This document shows positions 10,146-19,321 of a DNA stretch of 64,000 nt, piece after piece. Under the pieces are notes generated by a model. It saw only the letters and a list, made by a program, of their open reading frames with translations, was not told the DNA's origin and did not search any database. Positions within the stretch are counted from its first letter, which is position 1. Each line of letters begins with the position of its first letter. Source of the stretch: Branchipolynoe longqiensis (taxonomy: Eukaryota; Annelida; Polychaeta; Phyllodocida; Polynoidae); the NCBI GenBank assembly GCA_030323885.1, contig JASIRB010000664.1, positions 62,001 to 126,000 on the forward strand. The letters run 5' to 3'. The translations under genes and the position numbers were made by a program.

Positions 10146-10431
10146 GAATGTAGCAGGAGATAATACATGAATATGTTCCGGATAAATTTATTATTATTAT
10201 AGTAATATGCCTAAATTTGAAATAATTCAGAATACGAAGCATGTCAGTGGTCTGTAATGAAGTTATAAAAATACATGTTTATGACTTCTATAATAAAAGT
10301 AATTTATTTAAATAAATATCCCATCAACACTCACCAAGTAATTTATTATATATGCCTGTACATAATTGCATCTACATTTACTAATGTTCCCATTAGTCCT
10401 AACTACTACTACTCTTATACATATTATGAGG

Positions 10432-10772
10432 GACCAGACGAGATCGCCGAATGAGTTAGAGTGCCCGTCTCCCATGATGGTAGATCGTGGGGTCGTGGGT
10501 TCGAACCCTGGTCGAGTCAAACCAAGGACTTAAAAATTGATACTTGTCGCTTCCTAGCCAGGCGCTTGGCACTAACAGGATAGGGTAGGGACTGGTTGGC
10601 TCAGTGTCAGGATAATGTGACTGAGTGGGATATCAGGTCATGGTGCCAGTGGCCTGGTTTCCCAGTGGGACAGCACTATAAAGTCGCCATGAGTGCACAC
10701 TGTCACAAGTCGGTACCCGTCCTGATATGACCTTAGATGTTGCTGGGACGTAAAACAACAAACAAACAAACC
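10432..10772 (+). mobile_element. SINE-A copy (plus)
   Basis: Head gatcgccgaatgagttagag, B box gggttcgaaccctgg, body and tail (ttagatgttgctgggacgta) as in the reference copy at 8943-9267. The A and B boxes are well preserved. Confidence 0.88.
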
Positions 10773-11118
10773 AAACAAATATTATGAGGCCCAAGTATCG
10801 GTTTCCGACATTATATACATCTGTAATCCACATTACGACAAAATTCAGTAATTGCACTTCGCTGTGAACACTATAGCAAACAAATTGCTACCCTAAATGG
10901 CATCAATCATAGGCATAAAATAGGGCGTAGTATCTTGTTAAATTGAATACATCAGACTCAGGGGCCTAGGTTGGGATTTTCAGGCGGTACACAGATGGAA
11001 TAAAGCGCTATTGGAATAAACCGCGATAGAATAAAACGCTATGAACCATCATATATTAAAAACAATTCAGGTCGTACGCAGCTGCGTATATGGAAGCTAA
11101 GCCCTTGAAACCTTATAC
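10773..11118. other. Unassigned noncoding stretch
   Basis: AT-rich. No coding, tRNA-like or terminal-repeat signal seen. Confidence 0.5.
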
Positions 11119-11640
11119 AGTACAGTCCCGTTAAATCACGCTCGGTTAAACCAAACGATCAGTTAATCCAAACTTTTTTCGGTGGCCTGGCAAAATAGTA
11201 CCATTTATCATATAAAAAACGTTGGTTAAACCAAAGTCGGTTAAACCAAAATTATTGGTTAATCCAAACAAAATTGGCGGGCCCCAGGACACTTCCGTTA
11301 TGGTTAAACCAAACTTGCATGTGGTTATAAGGTCATCTGAGACTTTATTATATGATAAATGGTAGTATTTTGCCGGGCTCCCGAAAAAACTTTGGATTAA
11401 CCAATCATTTGGTTTAACTGAGCTTTTGGTTTAACTGAGCTTTGTTTTTTTTATGTATATACAATATAACCTCGTTAAACCATCAAAGTGGCCACATACA
11501 TTGTATATTACATTCATAATGCATCTGCGTTTTTGCCAAAGCCAAGTCAAAGTCGAAGCCAAAGCTTGGTTAAACCAATGATCGGTTAATCCAAACAAAT
11601 TGCTATGGTCCCTTCAAGTTTGGTTTAACGGGGTTATACT
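11119..11640. mobile_element. Nested foldback TIR element (GGTTAAACC-rich)
   Basis: The outer ends are inverted (tacagtcccgttaaatcacg near 11125, tttggtttaacggggttata near 11620). Inside, a longer inverted pair lies at about 11167-11214 and 11349-11396 (one arm has ttttttcggtggcc..gcaaaatagtaccatttatc). The motif ggttaaacca repeats in both orientations throughout. No coding capacity. It resembles a non-autonomous Tc1/mariner-like foldback element; the class is inference. Confidence 0.7.
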
Positions 11641-12030
11641 ATATGGGGTTTGTTTTGTTTGTTTGTTGAAGGACCCCCCCCCCCCCCCCCCTCCAAGCAC
11701 AAAACGTAAACATCGACTATTGGGGGATATATGGAGTTGGGGGTCCCTCAAACCTCTAAAGGGTGCATTGAACTCAAGGGTTAACCCCCACCAGATAGGA
11801 CTTCAAACCCCAATTTGGTCAATAACTATTGAAAACTACGGCACTCCAAATGTGGATGTCATTAATATGTATTAGTCGGTAGCGATTTATTTGCTTTCAC
11901 CAACAATAGATCTACAAGTACATATTTGAGATATGAACTTTAGATCAAGATAAAAATACACCATGACATTGCTAAAGAAAGACCACAAAAAAACACCAAA
12001 ATAACCAAACAAAAACAAAAAACACAATGA
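11641..12030. other. Unassigned noncoding stretch with poly-C at about 11669-11692
   Basis: Contains a C homopolymer of more than 20 bases followed by noncoding AT-rich sequence. The C-run length is likely to be unreliable. Confidence 0.5.
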
Positions 12031-12155
12031 AAAACACACACACACACACTCACACTCACACTCACACACTCACAGCACACACACTCACTCTCACTCTCAC
12101 ACTCACTCTCTCACTCACTCACTCACTCACTCACTCACTCACTCACTCACTCACT
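12031..12155. repeat. CA / CTCA microsatellite
   Basis: A run of cacaca changing to actcactcactc repeats. Confidence 0.95.
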
Positions 12156-12344
12156 GCTAGGCAGCACTAGTCCAATTTGAATCAAATCTTTGGAATTTAC
12201 TTTTTAGTAATACTGTTGGGTTTCTTGCTTCTTGCTTATTTGTCAAAATGTTCCATTGCAATTATTGGAACATCCCCAAATTTAATCAGCTAAAGGTGAT
12301 ATCTGAGATTTGATGAGATTCCCAAACACATAGATATTACTGAA

Positions 12345-12490
12345 GCACGACGGCGGGTGTGTGAGGTATGAGGGGGGTGAGGTGAGGAGGGGGCGGGAGA
12401 TTGTAGCTTGGGGGTTGAGGAGGGTGGTGAGCTTGGGGCGGGTTGGGGGGGAGGGGGAGTCGGGGGGGCTCGGGGGGGGGGGGGGGGTTC
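12345..12490. repeat. G-rich low-complexity tract
   Basis: Strongly G-skewed plus strand (gggggg runs, ggtgaggtgagg), ending in a G homopolymer near 12472-12487. It is G-quadruplex capable by composition. No gene. Confidence 0.85.
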
Positions 12491-12612
12491 GGAAGGAAAC
12501 TGACTCAGTTGAACCTGCCAACGGGTGTACTAACATTTGACCGATTCCCACCCCATATCCTGTCACATCAGTCACACACACACACACTCACTCCACCCCC
12601 CCCCCCCACACC

Positions 12613-13020
12613 TAGATAAAAGATTAACCCTTTACTTGTAGTACACGGGTGAACGACAACGTAGTGTAAATACGGGCAAAAATAGCTTTAGTATGGGACA
12701 GCAACTAGAAGCTGTGGTTCCAGGATCAAATGGCTAGATATATTGGCACAGATTTGGTGAAATGGGAGAGAATGCAAAAAGACAAGATGGCGGCCAGAGA
12801 ACAGCATCAATTTCACTTTTAAATCTTATTAAACTAGATGTTTTATTATATTTTTCAACTCAAAGGTACCGGTGAAATCTGAACACATATGCAAAAGAAT
12901 AAATGTTGCTTCTTAGATTATGAAATTATGCTCTCATTTCATTTCCCTGCGTTTTCGACAGCTTTTATATAGGGTTGGTATTCACCGTGTACTGCGAGTA
13001 CAGGGGGAATCCTTTATCTA
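12613..13020. mobile_element. 408-bp TIR element, copy 1 (GATAAARGATTCACCC ends)
   Basis: Begins tagataaaagatt and ends in the inverted aatcctttatcta. The body has 'aatgcaaaaagacaagatgg', gaacagc and 'tcacttttaaatcttattaa'. Two closer relatives lie at 36193-36610 and 37484-37894. If the outer TA is the target duplication, the TIR starts GATAAA and the element is Tc1/mariner-like; this is inferred from TIR and TA only. The ends of this copy are more diverged than those of the others. Confidence 0.8.
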
Positions 13021-13389
13021 TCCCCCCACCATGCACACACTAACACAAACGACCGAATCTACCGTGACAGTATCGCTCTCAGTTGCAATGATGCACACAG
13101 ACACAAACACACACAAACATGATTTTCACTCACCTATTTTAGTTCGACAGACGAAGCTATAACAACAAATCACTAAAACCATCGATTAGGAGTTTTCGGA
13201 ACAAGACCCCTCGAAGTGAGTGCTAATTGTTAATAGCACGCATGGGGGGGGGGGGGGGGGGGGGGGGGGCTGACGTGGCCTCGGTGATTGATTGGTTGAA
13301 ACATGATCACGTGGTGTAAGCTGGATCTGCTGTTGTTGGCGGGCTGCGGGTCAGGTGACAAGCTTGTGTTACAAATATTGCTTCTTTTT
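13021..13389. other. Noncoding stretch with poly-G at about 13243-13269
   Basis: Holds tandem caca-rich sequence and a G homopolymer of about 27. I see nothing coding. Confidence 0.5.
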
Positions 13390-14990
13390 AAATTTTTTTA
13401 ATTTTTTATTGAGGCTGTATTTATACTGTCCATAGCATGTAAGCCCGGGTACCCAGGCTTTTTTTCAATGCTGGCCAGCTGTAGTTTTGGTGTTGTCTTA
13501 CCAAGCAGTAGCTGCTGATCAGTTATTTGATTGTCTGCATTTCAGTAGCAGATAGATAGTCTGTTGGTATGTTTAGTAGTCTATGTTAGTTTTTTTTTGG
13601 GCCCTCTTGGCATTGTATCTTTGTTCTATTCGTATTACTATGTTAGTTGTTTTCTTAAGGTTCTATGTTAGTGTTTTGGGGTTTTCTTGGGAAGATTTTT
13701 CCACTTTTTTCTACTTAATTCTATACTAGGCTATTTTATTTACATGTCCATAGGCCTGTATGTAATAGGTGGTTGAGTTATGTTTGTTTGAATTTGATTT
13801 GACTTATATTGTTGTTAGATATGTTATCTGGCTTTTATATTTCTGGTTGTCCCGCCCTGGGCTGTCCAGTTGGGGGCCGTGACATATCACCTGCCCCCTT
13901 GTGGTGCAGTTCAGTTGGGGTTTCCAGTTTTTATTTTGCACAGATATTTTTTGTATGTTTTTAGGTCAAGGATTTGTCTTTCTTTCACCGTTTGGGCATT
14001 CCATGCCTTGGCGGCCATTTCTAGCGCGCTCCTTTCATGGGCTTTGATTCGGCTTCTGGTCTGCCTTAGTAGTGGTGCCTTGCTTGCTCTGGTGTCCCTT
14101 AGTGGTTGGGTTAGTCGCTTAATGTCTTGGCTATATCCATATGCTAATGTTTTTAGGTGGATTATTCTTCTGTTTTCTAGTAGCTTTACTTTAGTTCTTT
14201 TGTGTAGGTCATAAGTGGGGTGTAGTTTGTCTACTTTCAGGCAGATTCTTAGGGCCCTATTTTGTAATATCTGCAATTTTTTTAGCACCCATGTAAATTA
14301 CATCCCCATAGTCAAAGTAGGGGACTACCATGCCTTTGAAGATTTTTATTGACATATCTTGTGTCATATAGTTTCTTAGTTTAGCAAACAGCCATAGTAT
14401 GTGGTTTACTTTTTGTATGATTTTTGTTACACACAGATTGTAGTTTAGCTCGCTATCTAGTTCTAGGCCTAGGTATTTGTAGTGATTTACACTTTCCAGT
14501 GTTTGGTTTCCTAGTGTACATTGTAGGTTTCTTCCTGTGATTGCTGTGTGTGAGAAGAGTACAGTTTTAGATTTATTTGCATTGATGGTTATTTTATTGG
14601 ATTTACACCAGCCGTCCAGCTTTAGAGGGAGGTTGTTCAGTTTGGTTGCTATCTCCTCTACTGTGCTTCCTTCTGCACACACGACAGTGTCATCCGCATA
14701 TAGCTGGAGACATTCTGTCTCCAGCCATTTTTCTAGGTCGTTTATGTATAGTATAAATAGTAGTGGTCCCAGGACTGATCCTTGGGGTACACCACAGGTG
14801 ACAGTTTGTTGGCCTGAGAGTGTACCATTTACTTTAGTTTTTTGCTGTCTGTTGTTTAGGTAGCTTTTTATCCAGTTTATTGATTTGGATTTAATTCCCA
14901 TGTTGTCTAATTTTCTTATTAATATGCTGTGGTCTACAGTGTGAAAGGCTTGCTTCAATTGACAGTGTATTGTATCGATGTTTAATCGCG
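13390..14990 (-). mobile_element. 5'-truncated non-LTR retrotransposon (LINE), minus strand
   Basis: Minus-strand RT and C-terminal region followed by a 3' untranslated stretch. An A-rich tail corresponds to the T-rich plus-strand sequence around 13385-13410. The 5' end (endonuclease and RT N-terminus) is missing: coding similarity begins abruptly at the KAFHTVDHSI block near 14958. This is the usual result of incomplete target-primed reverse transcription. Confidence 0.8.
13911..14958 (-). pseudogene. LINE reverse transcriptase, jockey/CR1-like, truncated and frameshifted
   Basis: The first frame (14958-14257, 233 codons) carries the HTVDH, GVPQGSVLGPLLF, LYADDT (catalytic, near 14690) and YLGLELD motifs of non-LTR RT, in the usual order. 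A frameshift near 14270 moves into the second frame (14288-13911), with a C-terminal LQNRALRIC ... LRDTRASKAPLLRQTRSR region of the kind that follows RT in CR1/jockey-group elements. The part before RT motif A is lost and the chain is broken, so it is inactive. The subgroup is a judgement from motif style. Confidence 0.85.
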
Positions 14991-15239
14991 CTGCAAGATG
15001 ATGACCTGGAGGGCATTGGGTTTGATTAGCGTGGGAGTTCTTATTAAGTCGAGAATTGCTTGTAGCTTCTTTACTAGGTGGTTTTTTTCATGTCACGTGA
15101 TTTCCTCGTTCCTGCAGGCACATACATTCATTCCTACGATAATAAGAGCTCTCAGTAAGCCTATTGCTTTTTTGACAGAATCTTTGCACAGATTGATATA
15201 AGTATACTTACTTATATTTATACTTACTTATATTTATCG

Positions 15240-15645
15240 TATTCAGCTGTCAGCGTTCACCTGTGAAGGTGTGGGTCATTCGATCGATCCTGCTCAGTGG
15301 ACACATTTGCAGTTTGGGCTATTTTCCGTTCCAACCAGTGGTCCACAACTGGTTCATCAAACCTGTGCTGGAAATATACGCACTCTCTCCTTCCCTTTCC
15401 TCTCCTATCTTGTCTTGTCTCCCCTCACCCCTCCCCCCATATCCCACTGCCGTGCTGTACTGTCTGTGTGAAAGTGCATATAAAGGACCCATTGCTGCTT
15501 ATTGGAAAGAGTAGCCTATGTGGCGGCAGTCAGTTTCCTAAAGAAAAATATGTCAGAATGACCATATGTTTGACTTCCAATAGCCGATGATAAAAAAATC
15601 TGAATGTGCTCTAGAGGCATCGTTAAATAAAACAAATTTTCCTTT
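15240..15645 (+). mobile_element. SINE-B copy 2
   Basis: Matches 1305-1655 and 36718-37025: 'catttgcagtttgggcta', 'ccgttccaaccagtggtcca', 'tgctctagaggcatcgttaa', then ataaaac. It has an internal pyrimidine-rich insertion (about 15385-15440). Confidence 0.75.
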
Positions 15646-15682
15646 ACATATTCAGCTGTAAATTAGGCTTACCGGCCTGCCG

Positions 15683-15725
15683 GATTTAACCAGCGACGAT
15701 CTGTGCGATCGTCGCTGGTTAAATC
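15683..15725. repeat. Perfect 19-bp hairpin with 5-nt loop
   Basis: The arm gatttaaccagcgacgatc (15683-15701) is exactly inverted at 15707-15725, around the loop tgtgc. It lies just after the SINE-B tail. No flanking T-run or gene explains it. Confidence 0.95.
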
Positions 15726-15858
15726 AACACTACTAACATTATGGGACGGAAGTGGGAAATTGATGTTAGTTGTAAATGTATGGATGGAACAAGCTTTGTT
15801 CAGGCGATTTTTGAAGCTATTTAGTGTAGGCGCAGTGAGAACTTATAGTTTTGTTTGG

Positions 15859-15910
15859 TTGTTGGTTGGGGTTTTATGTCCTAGCAACATATATGGTCAT
15901 ATCACGACGG
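15859..15910 (-). mobile_element. SINE-A 3' fragment (minus)
   Basis: ggttttatgtcctagcaaca followed by tatatggtcatatcacgacgg is the reverse complement of the SINE-A 3' end. It is 5'-truncated. Confidence 0.75.
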
Positions 15911-15969
15911 AGAATTTATGATGATGATGCCATGCTTAAATCATTATTATTCAGTTGACTGTTATTTCA

Positions 15970-16208
15970 CTGCTGTCTTCTAATATTCTCCACCCATGGA
16001 CAAGTACGCCCATGTCCAGGCGTAGTCTGAGATTAAGAATTCAAATTGGATAGAATATACCTGTGTACTATTATTTTACTGTTATCTTCTGATAGTCTCC
16101 ACCATAGGCCCAATACATATTCCTTAACATATTCATCCATGCACAAGGTACATCCATGTACAGACGTAGTCTGAAATTAAGAATTCAAGTTGGATAGAAT
16201 ATACATGT
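15970..16208. repeat. Two-copy tandem duplication (about 105-125 bp)
   Basis: Copies at about 15970-16066 and 16078-16206 share 'tctccacc', 'tccatgtacagacgtagtct', 'aattaagaattcaa' and 'ttggatagaatatac'. The second copy has a short insertion. Confidence 0.85.
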
Positions 16209-16264
16209 TTGCAAGGCCAGCCTCATTGTGGACTAAGAATTTGAAAACATGACTACAATTGAGG

Positions 16265-16920
16265 AGCCCCCCCCCCCCCCCCCCCACACACACACACTAA
16301 CCCATTCGCTCTCTCTCCCACCCCCATCCCCCAATGCCACCTGGACCCCAGACCAGAAAGCAGTGTTTGCTGTGTGTGACGGGCTGTCGTCGAGGGGTAG
16401 GCCCGGGGCACGAGGAAGAGCGGCGCCGCCCAGGTCCCACGCCGATGTATTGTATTCATGGGTTGTTGGTGCTGCCCCCTAGGAGTAGCTCTGCAAACCA
16501 GGGGCCGCAGCTGTGTCTCAGCTTCTCACCCCGGCTTCCTCCGAACTATTTCTATTGCCGGGGCTGACCCTTTCACCTGCTCCGGACGCAGTGTATTCGT
16601 CCGCCTCTACTCCGTTGAGATACTAGTGCACTTACTGAGCATTTGTTGGCATTGCAATGAAAGGCTGAGTCAATTTAATAGAACCTGTTACTGCAGAAAC
16701 CTATGGTTTTGGTATGATTGCCTCCAAAATTAGCCATTTAAGATAAAAGTCGCTTCAAACTAAAGTAAAATGGATTCGAACCATCAACCTAATATATGTA
16801 TCTCAGAAAATGACAAACTCAAAACCATCGGACTATGCGCCTTGATTATTATTATCCATCTTACTTTAGGATAGAGTGACTTTTATTATAAATTGCTAAC
16901 TTTGGAGATATTTGTACTGC
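16265..16920. other. Noncoding stretch opening with a C-run
   Basis: A C homopolymer at about 16267-16284 is followed by GC-richer and then AT-rich sequence. Several open frames overlap here in different phases, without recognisable protein motifs. I do not call a gene. Confidence 0.5.
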
Positions 16921-17215
16921 CTATCATGGATAAGTCTGAATAGACTTGTTTTCACCATTAGACAGTTTGTCGATAGAAAGCCTGAGTCTACACTTTTACC
17001 GACCCCAGGGGATTTTTAACCTCCCACACCACATAGAGATGGTTTGATGACAACTGGCCTTTGATGATGCTGTAAGTTATACACAGCGGTGGAAATCCAA
17101 ATTGGCAGAGGTGGGGGGCATGGGGAAGCGAACCACCAACCTTCAGATTAGGAGTCCGACCTAGAAAAAGTCAGACACTAACCACTCCACCACAGAAACC
17201 ACCACGATTCTATTT
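16920..17215 (-). mobile_element. Possible tRNA-derived SINE (fourth type, minus)
   Basis: Read on the minus strand from 17215, the sequence has an A-box-like 'tgtggtggagtggttagtgt' and a B-box-like 'ggtggttcgcttcccc'. A long variable region sits between them, as in a Leu/Ser-type tRNA. Noncoding sequence ending near 16920 follows. Only one copy is visible in the window, so repeat status is not shown here. Confidence 0.45.
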
Positions 17216-17803
17216 GAAGTAAATTTCGGCAAATTTAATATAAGCTGTGCGTGTTTTTAAAGGCCAATGACCATTGGCTTCAATATTAACAGGTTCTGTA
17301 ACATTGACTTAGTATTCCCTTCAATGCAGCAATAAATGCTTAATAAGTGCACCAGTATCTAAATCAGACATGTAGGATAACATCTAGGTCAGTATTTTGC
17401 TTTTATAGAATTGATGCATTTATCGGACTATGCAGCTTTAAATCAAAGCAAGAAAACAAAGAAGGTACACAACGATCACACCCATAAGCACTGCCAGCTC
17501 CATCTCACGCTTAGTTCGATCAACAAGGCTCTCACTCACCCCTTTCACCCTGGTGTAATTTATGCATAGTCCCAGCTGAACACAATGAAGCTGAATTAAT
17601 AAATGAATAATTAACTTGGCTGCTTTGCTGGTAAATACATTTGTCATATTGCCTTCTTTGAAGTCTGTGAAAAAAACACCTGTGTGTCTCAATAAGTGTA
17701 ACGTGAGCGCTATTCTACACCGACGTTATACCCGATTCAACGCGAGATTAGGTGTACGGCGCAAAGGCGTCGAAAGCCCGCAACTGGACTTCCGGTTCGC
17801 ATA
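17216..17803. other. Noncoding stretch left of the GC-rich DIRS element
   Basis: AT-rich up to about 17690, then CpG-rich. The last 60 bases hold acttccggttcgcataatgg, which resembles an ETS plus YY1 promoter arrangement. No gene is demonstrated. Confidence 0.4.
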
Positions 17804-17860
17804 ATGGCGAGAGGCGGAAGACGGCTGGAGGGTGAGTGCCTGAGGGAGGCCGACGGGCGG

Positions 17861-17870
17861 CCTTATAAGG
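17861..17870 (-). promoter_or_regulatory. TATA-like CTTATAA inside the terminal repeat (3' copy)
   Basis: ccttataagg is palindromic and sits 57 bases inside the repeat edge, as it does in the 5' copy. In the 5' copy it lies about 110 bases upstream of the gag ATG. A promoter role is inferred from motif and place. Confidence 0.4.
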
Positions 17871-18082
17871 GAGGAAGGGGGCGGGACAGCAGGTGAGGTG
17901 CGATAGCGGGCGGCCCGGGGGAGGGCGAGAGGTGGCGAGCAGCGGGCGTCGGGTGAGGCGCGAGCGCTGGAACAAAGAAGGTGGCGAGGGAGGGGGGGGG
18001 GGGTGGCGAGCCGGGGGTCGGCCGAGGTGAGGAGGCAGCGCCGCAGCGGCGGGGGAGGGTCTCTTCCTCTCCTCGCATCAAG

Positions 18083-18101
18083 CGTAATGCTTCGCATTAC
18101 G
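18083..18101. repeat. Terminal hairpin of the direct repeat (3' copy)
   Basis: cgtaatgc, loop ttc, gcattacg: a perfect 8-bp stem with a 3-nt loop, followed by acc at the repeat edge. It is a candidate YR binding or crossover arm. Confidence 0.8.
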
Positions 18102-18104
18102 ACC

Positions 18105-18326
18105 GATGCGCGAAAAGGAAGAAAGCAAGGCGGGGGTGGAAGAAGGCGTTTTTATTTCACGCCTCAACGAGCATACAGTGGTAAGGAACAAGTCAATAAA
18201 GCAAGTATGCTCAGAAGGAGCAAGTGTTATGAATGCACAGAAAGCAAGTGTTTATAAATGCACAAAAATACAGAGGTAAGAAGATAAGCTCATAAGGAGC
18301 AAGATAAGGTGAAAGTTCGGGTCAGG
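18105..18326 (-). other. 3' untranslated spacer of the GC-rich DIRS element
   Basis: AT-richer sequence between the YR stop and the 3' direct repeat, with repeated aagcaagtgt / ggagcaagtg motifs. No coding. No partner outside the repeat was seen. Confidence 0.55.
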
Positions 18327-19211
18327 TCAAATGTCAGAGGCCTGAGGGGGTGCCGAGGAGCCCTCCACCAAAACGGCGGAGAGGGCTCGAGGGGCGCCCG
18401 AGGGCGCGAGGCGGGGCACGTATGCGTGAACCGCCGCGGAGGTCCAGGTGCCTTGCGCCATGATCTCGGCGAGGGGGACCCCGGCGCGCTGGCAGGCCTG
18501 GGCGGCTCCACGGCGGAGGCTGTGTAGTGTGAACGCCTCGGGCGCCGGGACCCTCTGGGCGGACAGGGCCCCCCGGAGCAGCGCGGTGAGGGAGCGCGGG
18601 TCGAGGGGGCGGCCCGAGGGCATTATGAAGGCTGGGGCGTCCGGAGCAGCGGGGCAGAGGGCGACGGCCCCGAACCAGGCCGCCACGGGGCAGAGGGCGG
18701 AGCCCGGGATGGCAGGAACGAAGAGGGCGACCGCGCCCGAGGGGGTGGAGATGGTCTTGGAGCTGCGGATCCGGAGGCGCAGACCACCGGGCGCGGGGCG
18801 GACGTCGTCTCGGGTGAGGGTGTGGGGGCCGCCCCACCCCTCGGGGCTCGGGGCCAACAGGTTGGATTGCCGCAGCATCCCGAAGTACCCGAGGAGGAGA
18901 GCGGCCCGAGGAACGAGGGAGGCGGGCCCCGCTCGGGAGAGGTGGCTGACGGCGAGGGCGAGCTGCTGCGGGGTCAGGGGCGGCGCCTGTCGGGGGAGGT
19001 GAGTGGAGGCCCGTTCCCCGCCTCGGCAGACGTCCTTGGGGAGGCGGGCGTCGAAGCCCGAGGTGAGGCCGCCGGCGCCCTCGACCCAGGAGCGGGCGCC
19101 CGAGATGGTGTTCTTGATGGAGGCGGGCGCGAGCCCGCGGAGGTAGAGGGCGGCAGTGAAGGCGGCGACGTCGAAGGGCGAGGGCGCGAGGGGGTCCACG
19201 CCTCGGGCCAC
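18327..19211 (-). CDS. Tyrosine recombinase of GC-rich DIRS element
   Basis: The product would integrate the circular DNA intermediate by site-specific recombination. The N-terminal SAM-like domain covers residues 1-110. The catalytic domain has the first arginine in IRSSKT, CPVAAW, then LHSLRRGAAQ (H and second R, near 18505-18529) and GTWTSAAVHAYVP with the likely tyrosine (near 18415-18427). All four catalytic positions appear present. The listed start is a GTG codon, and the frame stays open upstream to about 19330 (GFPLDEVAAVSRFRAASLAP). Translation may therefore begin earlier and overlap the end of the RT frame in another phase, as is common in DIRS elements. Confidence 0.88.
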   Translation of the reverse strand: MARGVDPLAPSPFDVAAFTAALYLRGLAPASIKNTISGARSWVEGAGGLTSGFDARLPKDVCRGGERASTHLPRQAPPLTPQQLALAVSHLSRAGPASLVPRAALLLGYFGMLRQSNLLAPSPEGWGGPHTLTRDDVRPAPGGLRLRIRSSKTISTPSGAVALFVPAIPGSALCPVAAWFGAVALCPAAPDAPAFIMPSGRPLDPRSLTALLRGALSAQRVPAPEAFTLHSLRRGAAQACQRAGVPLAEIMAQGTWTSAAVHAYVPRLAPSGAPRALSAVLVEGSSAPPQASDI

Positions 19212-19321
19212 GGCGTAGGCGACGAACTCCTCGGCCTGGCGACGGCGGTTCCTCCAGGTCGCCGGGGCGAGGGAGGCGGCACGGAACCGCGAGACGGCGG
19301 CTACCTCGTCCAGGGGGAAAC

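Larger units (their letters stand above)
17804..18104 (-). repeat. 301-bp terminal direct repeat, 3' copy
   Basis: Matches 22831-23131 over its whole length, with very few differences (for example c at 17808 against a at 22835, and c/t near 17901). It contains the palindromic ccttataagg (17861-17870) and a G-run near 17992, and ends with the terminal hairpin at 18083-18101. Confidence 0.95.

Noticed and set aside
17726..18097. Minus-strand frames of 70-120 codons duplicated at 22798-23145
   Set aside because: They lie in the noncoding 301-bp terminal repeats and duplicate only because the repeats do.
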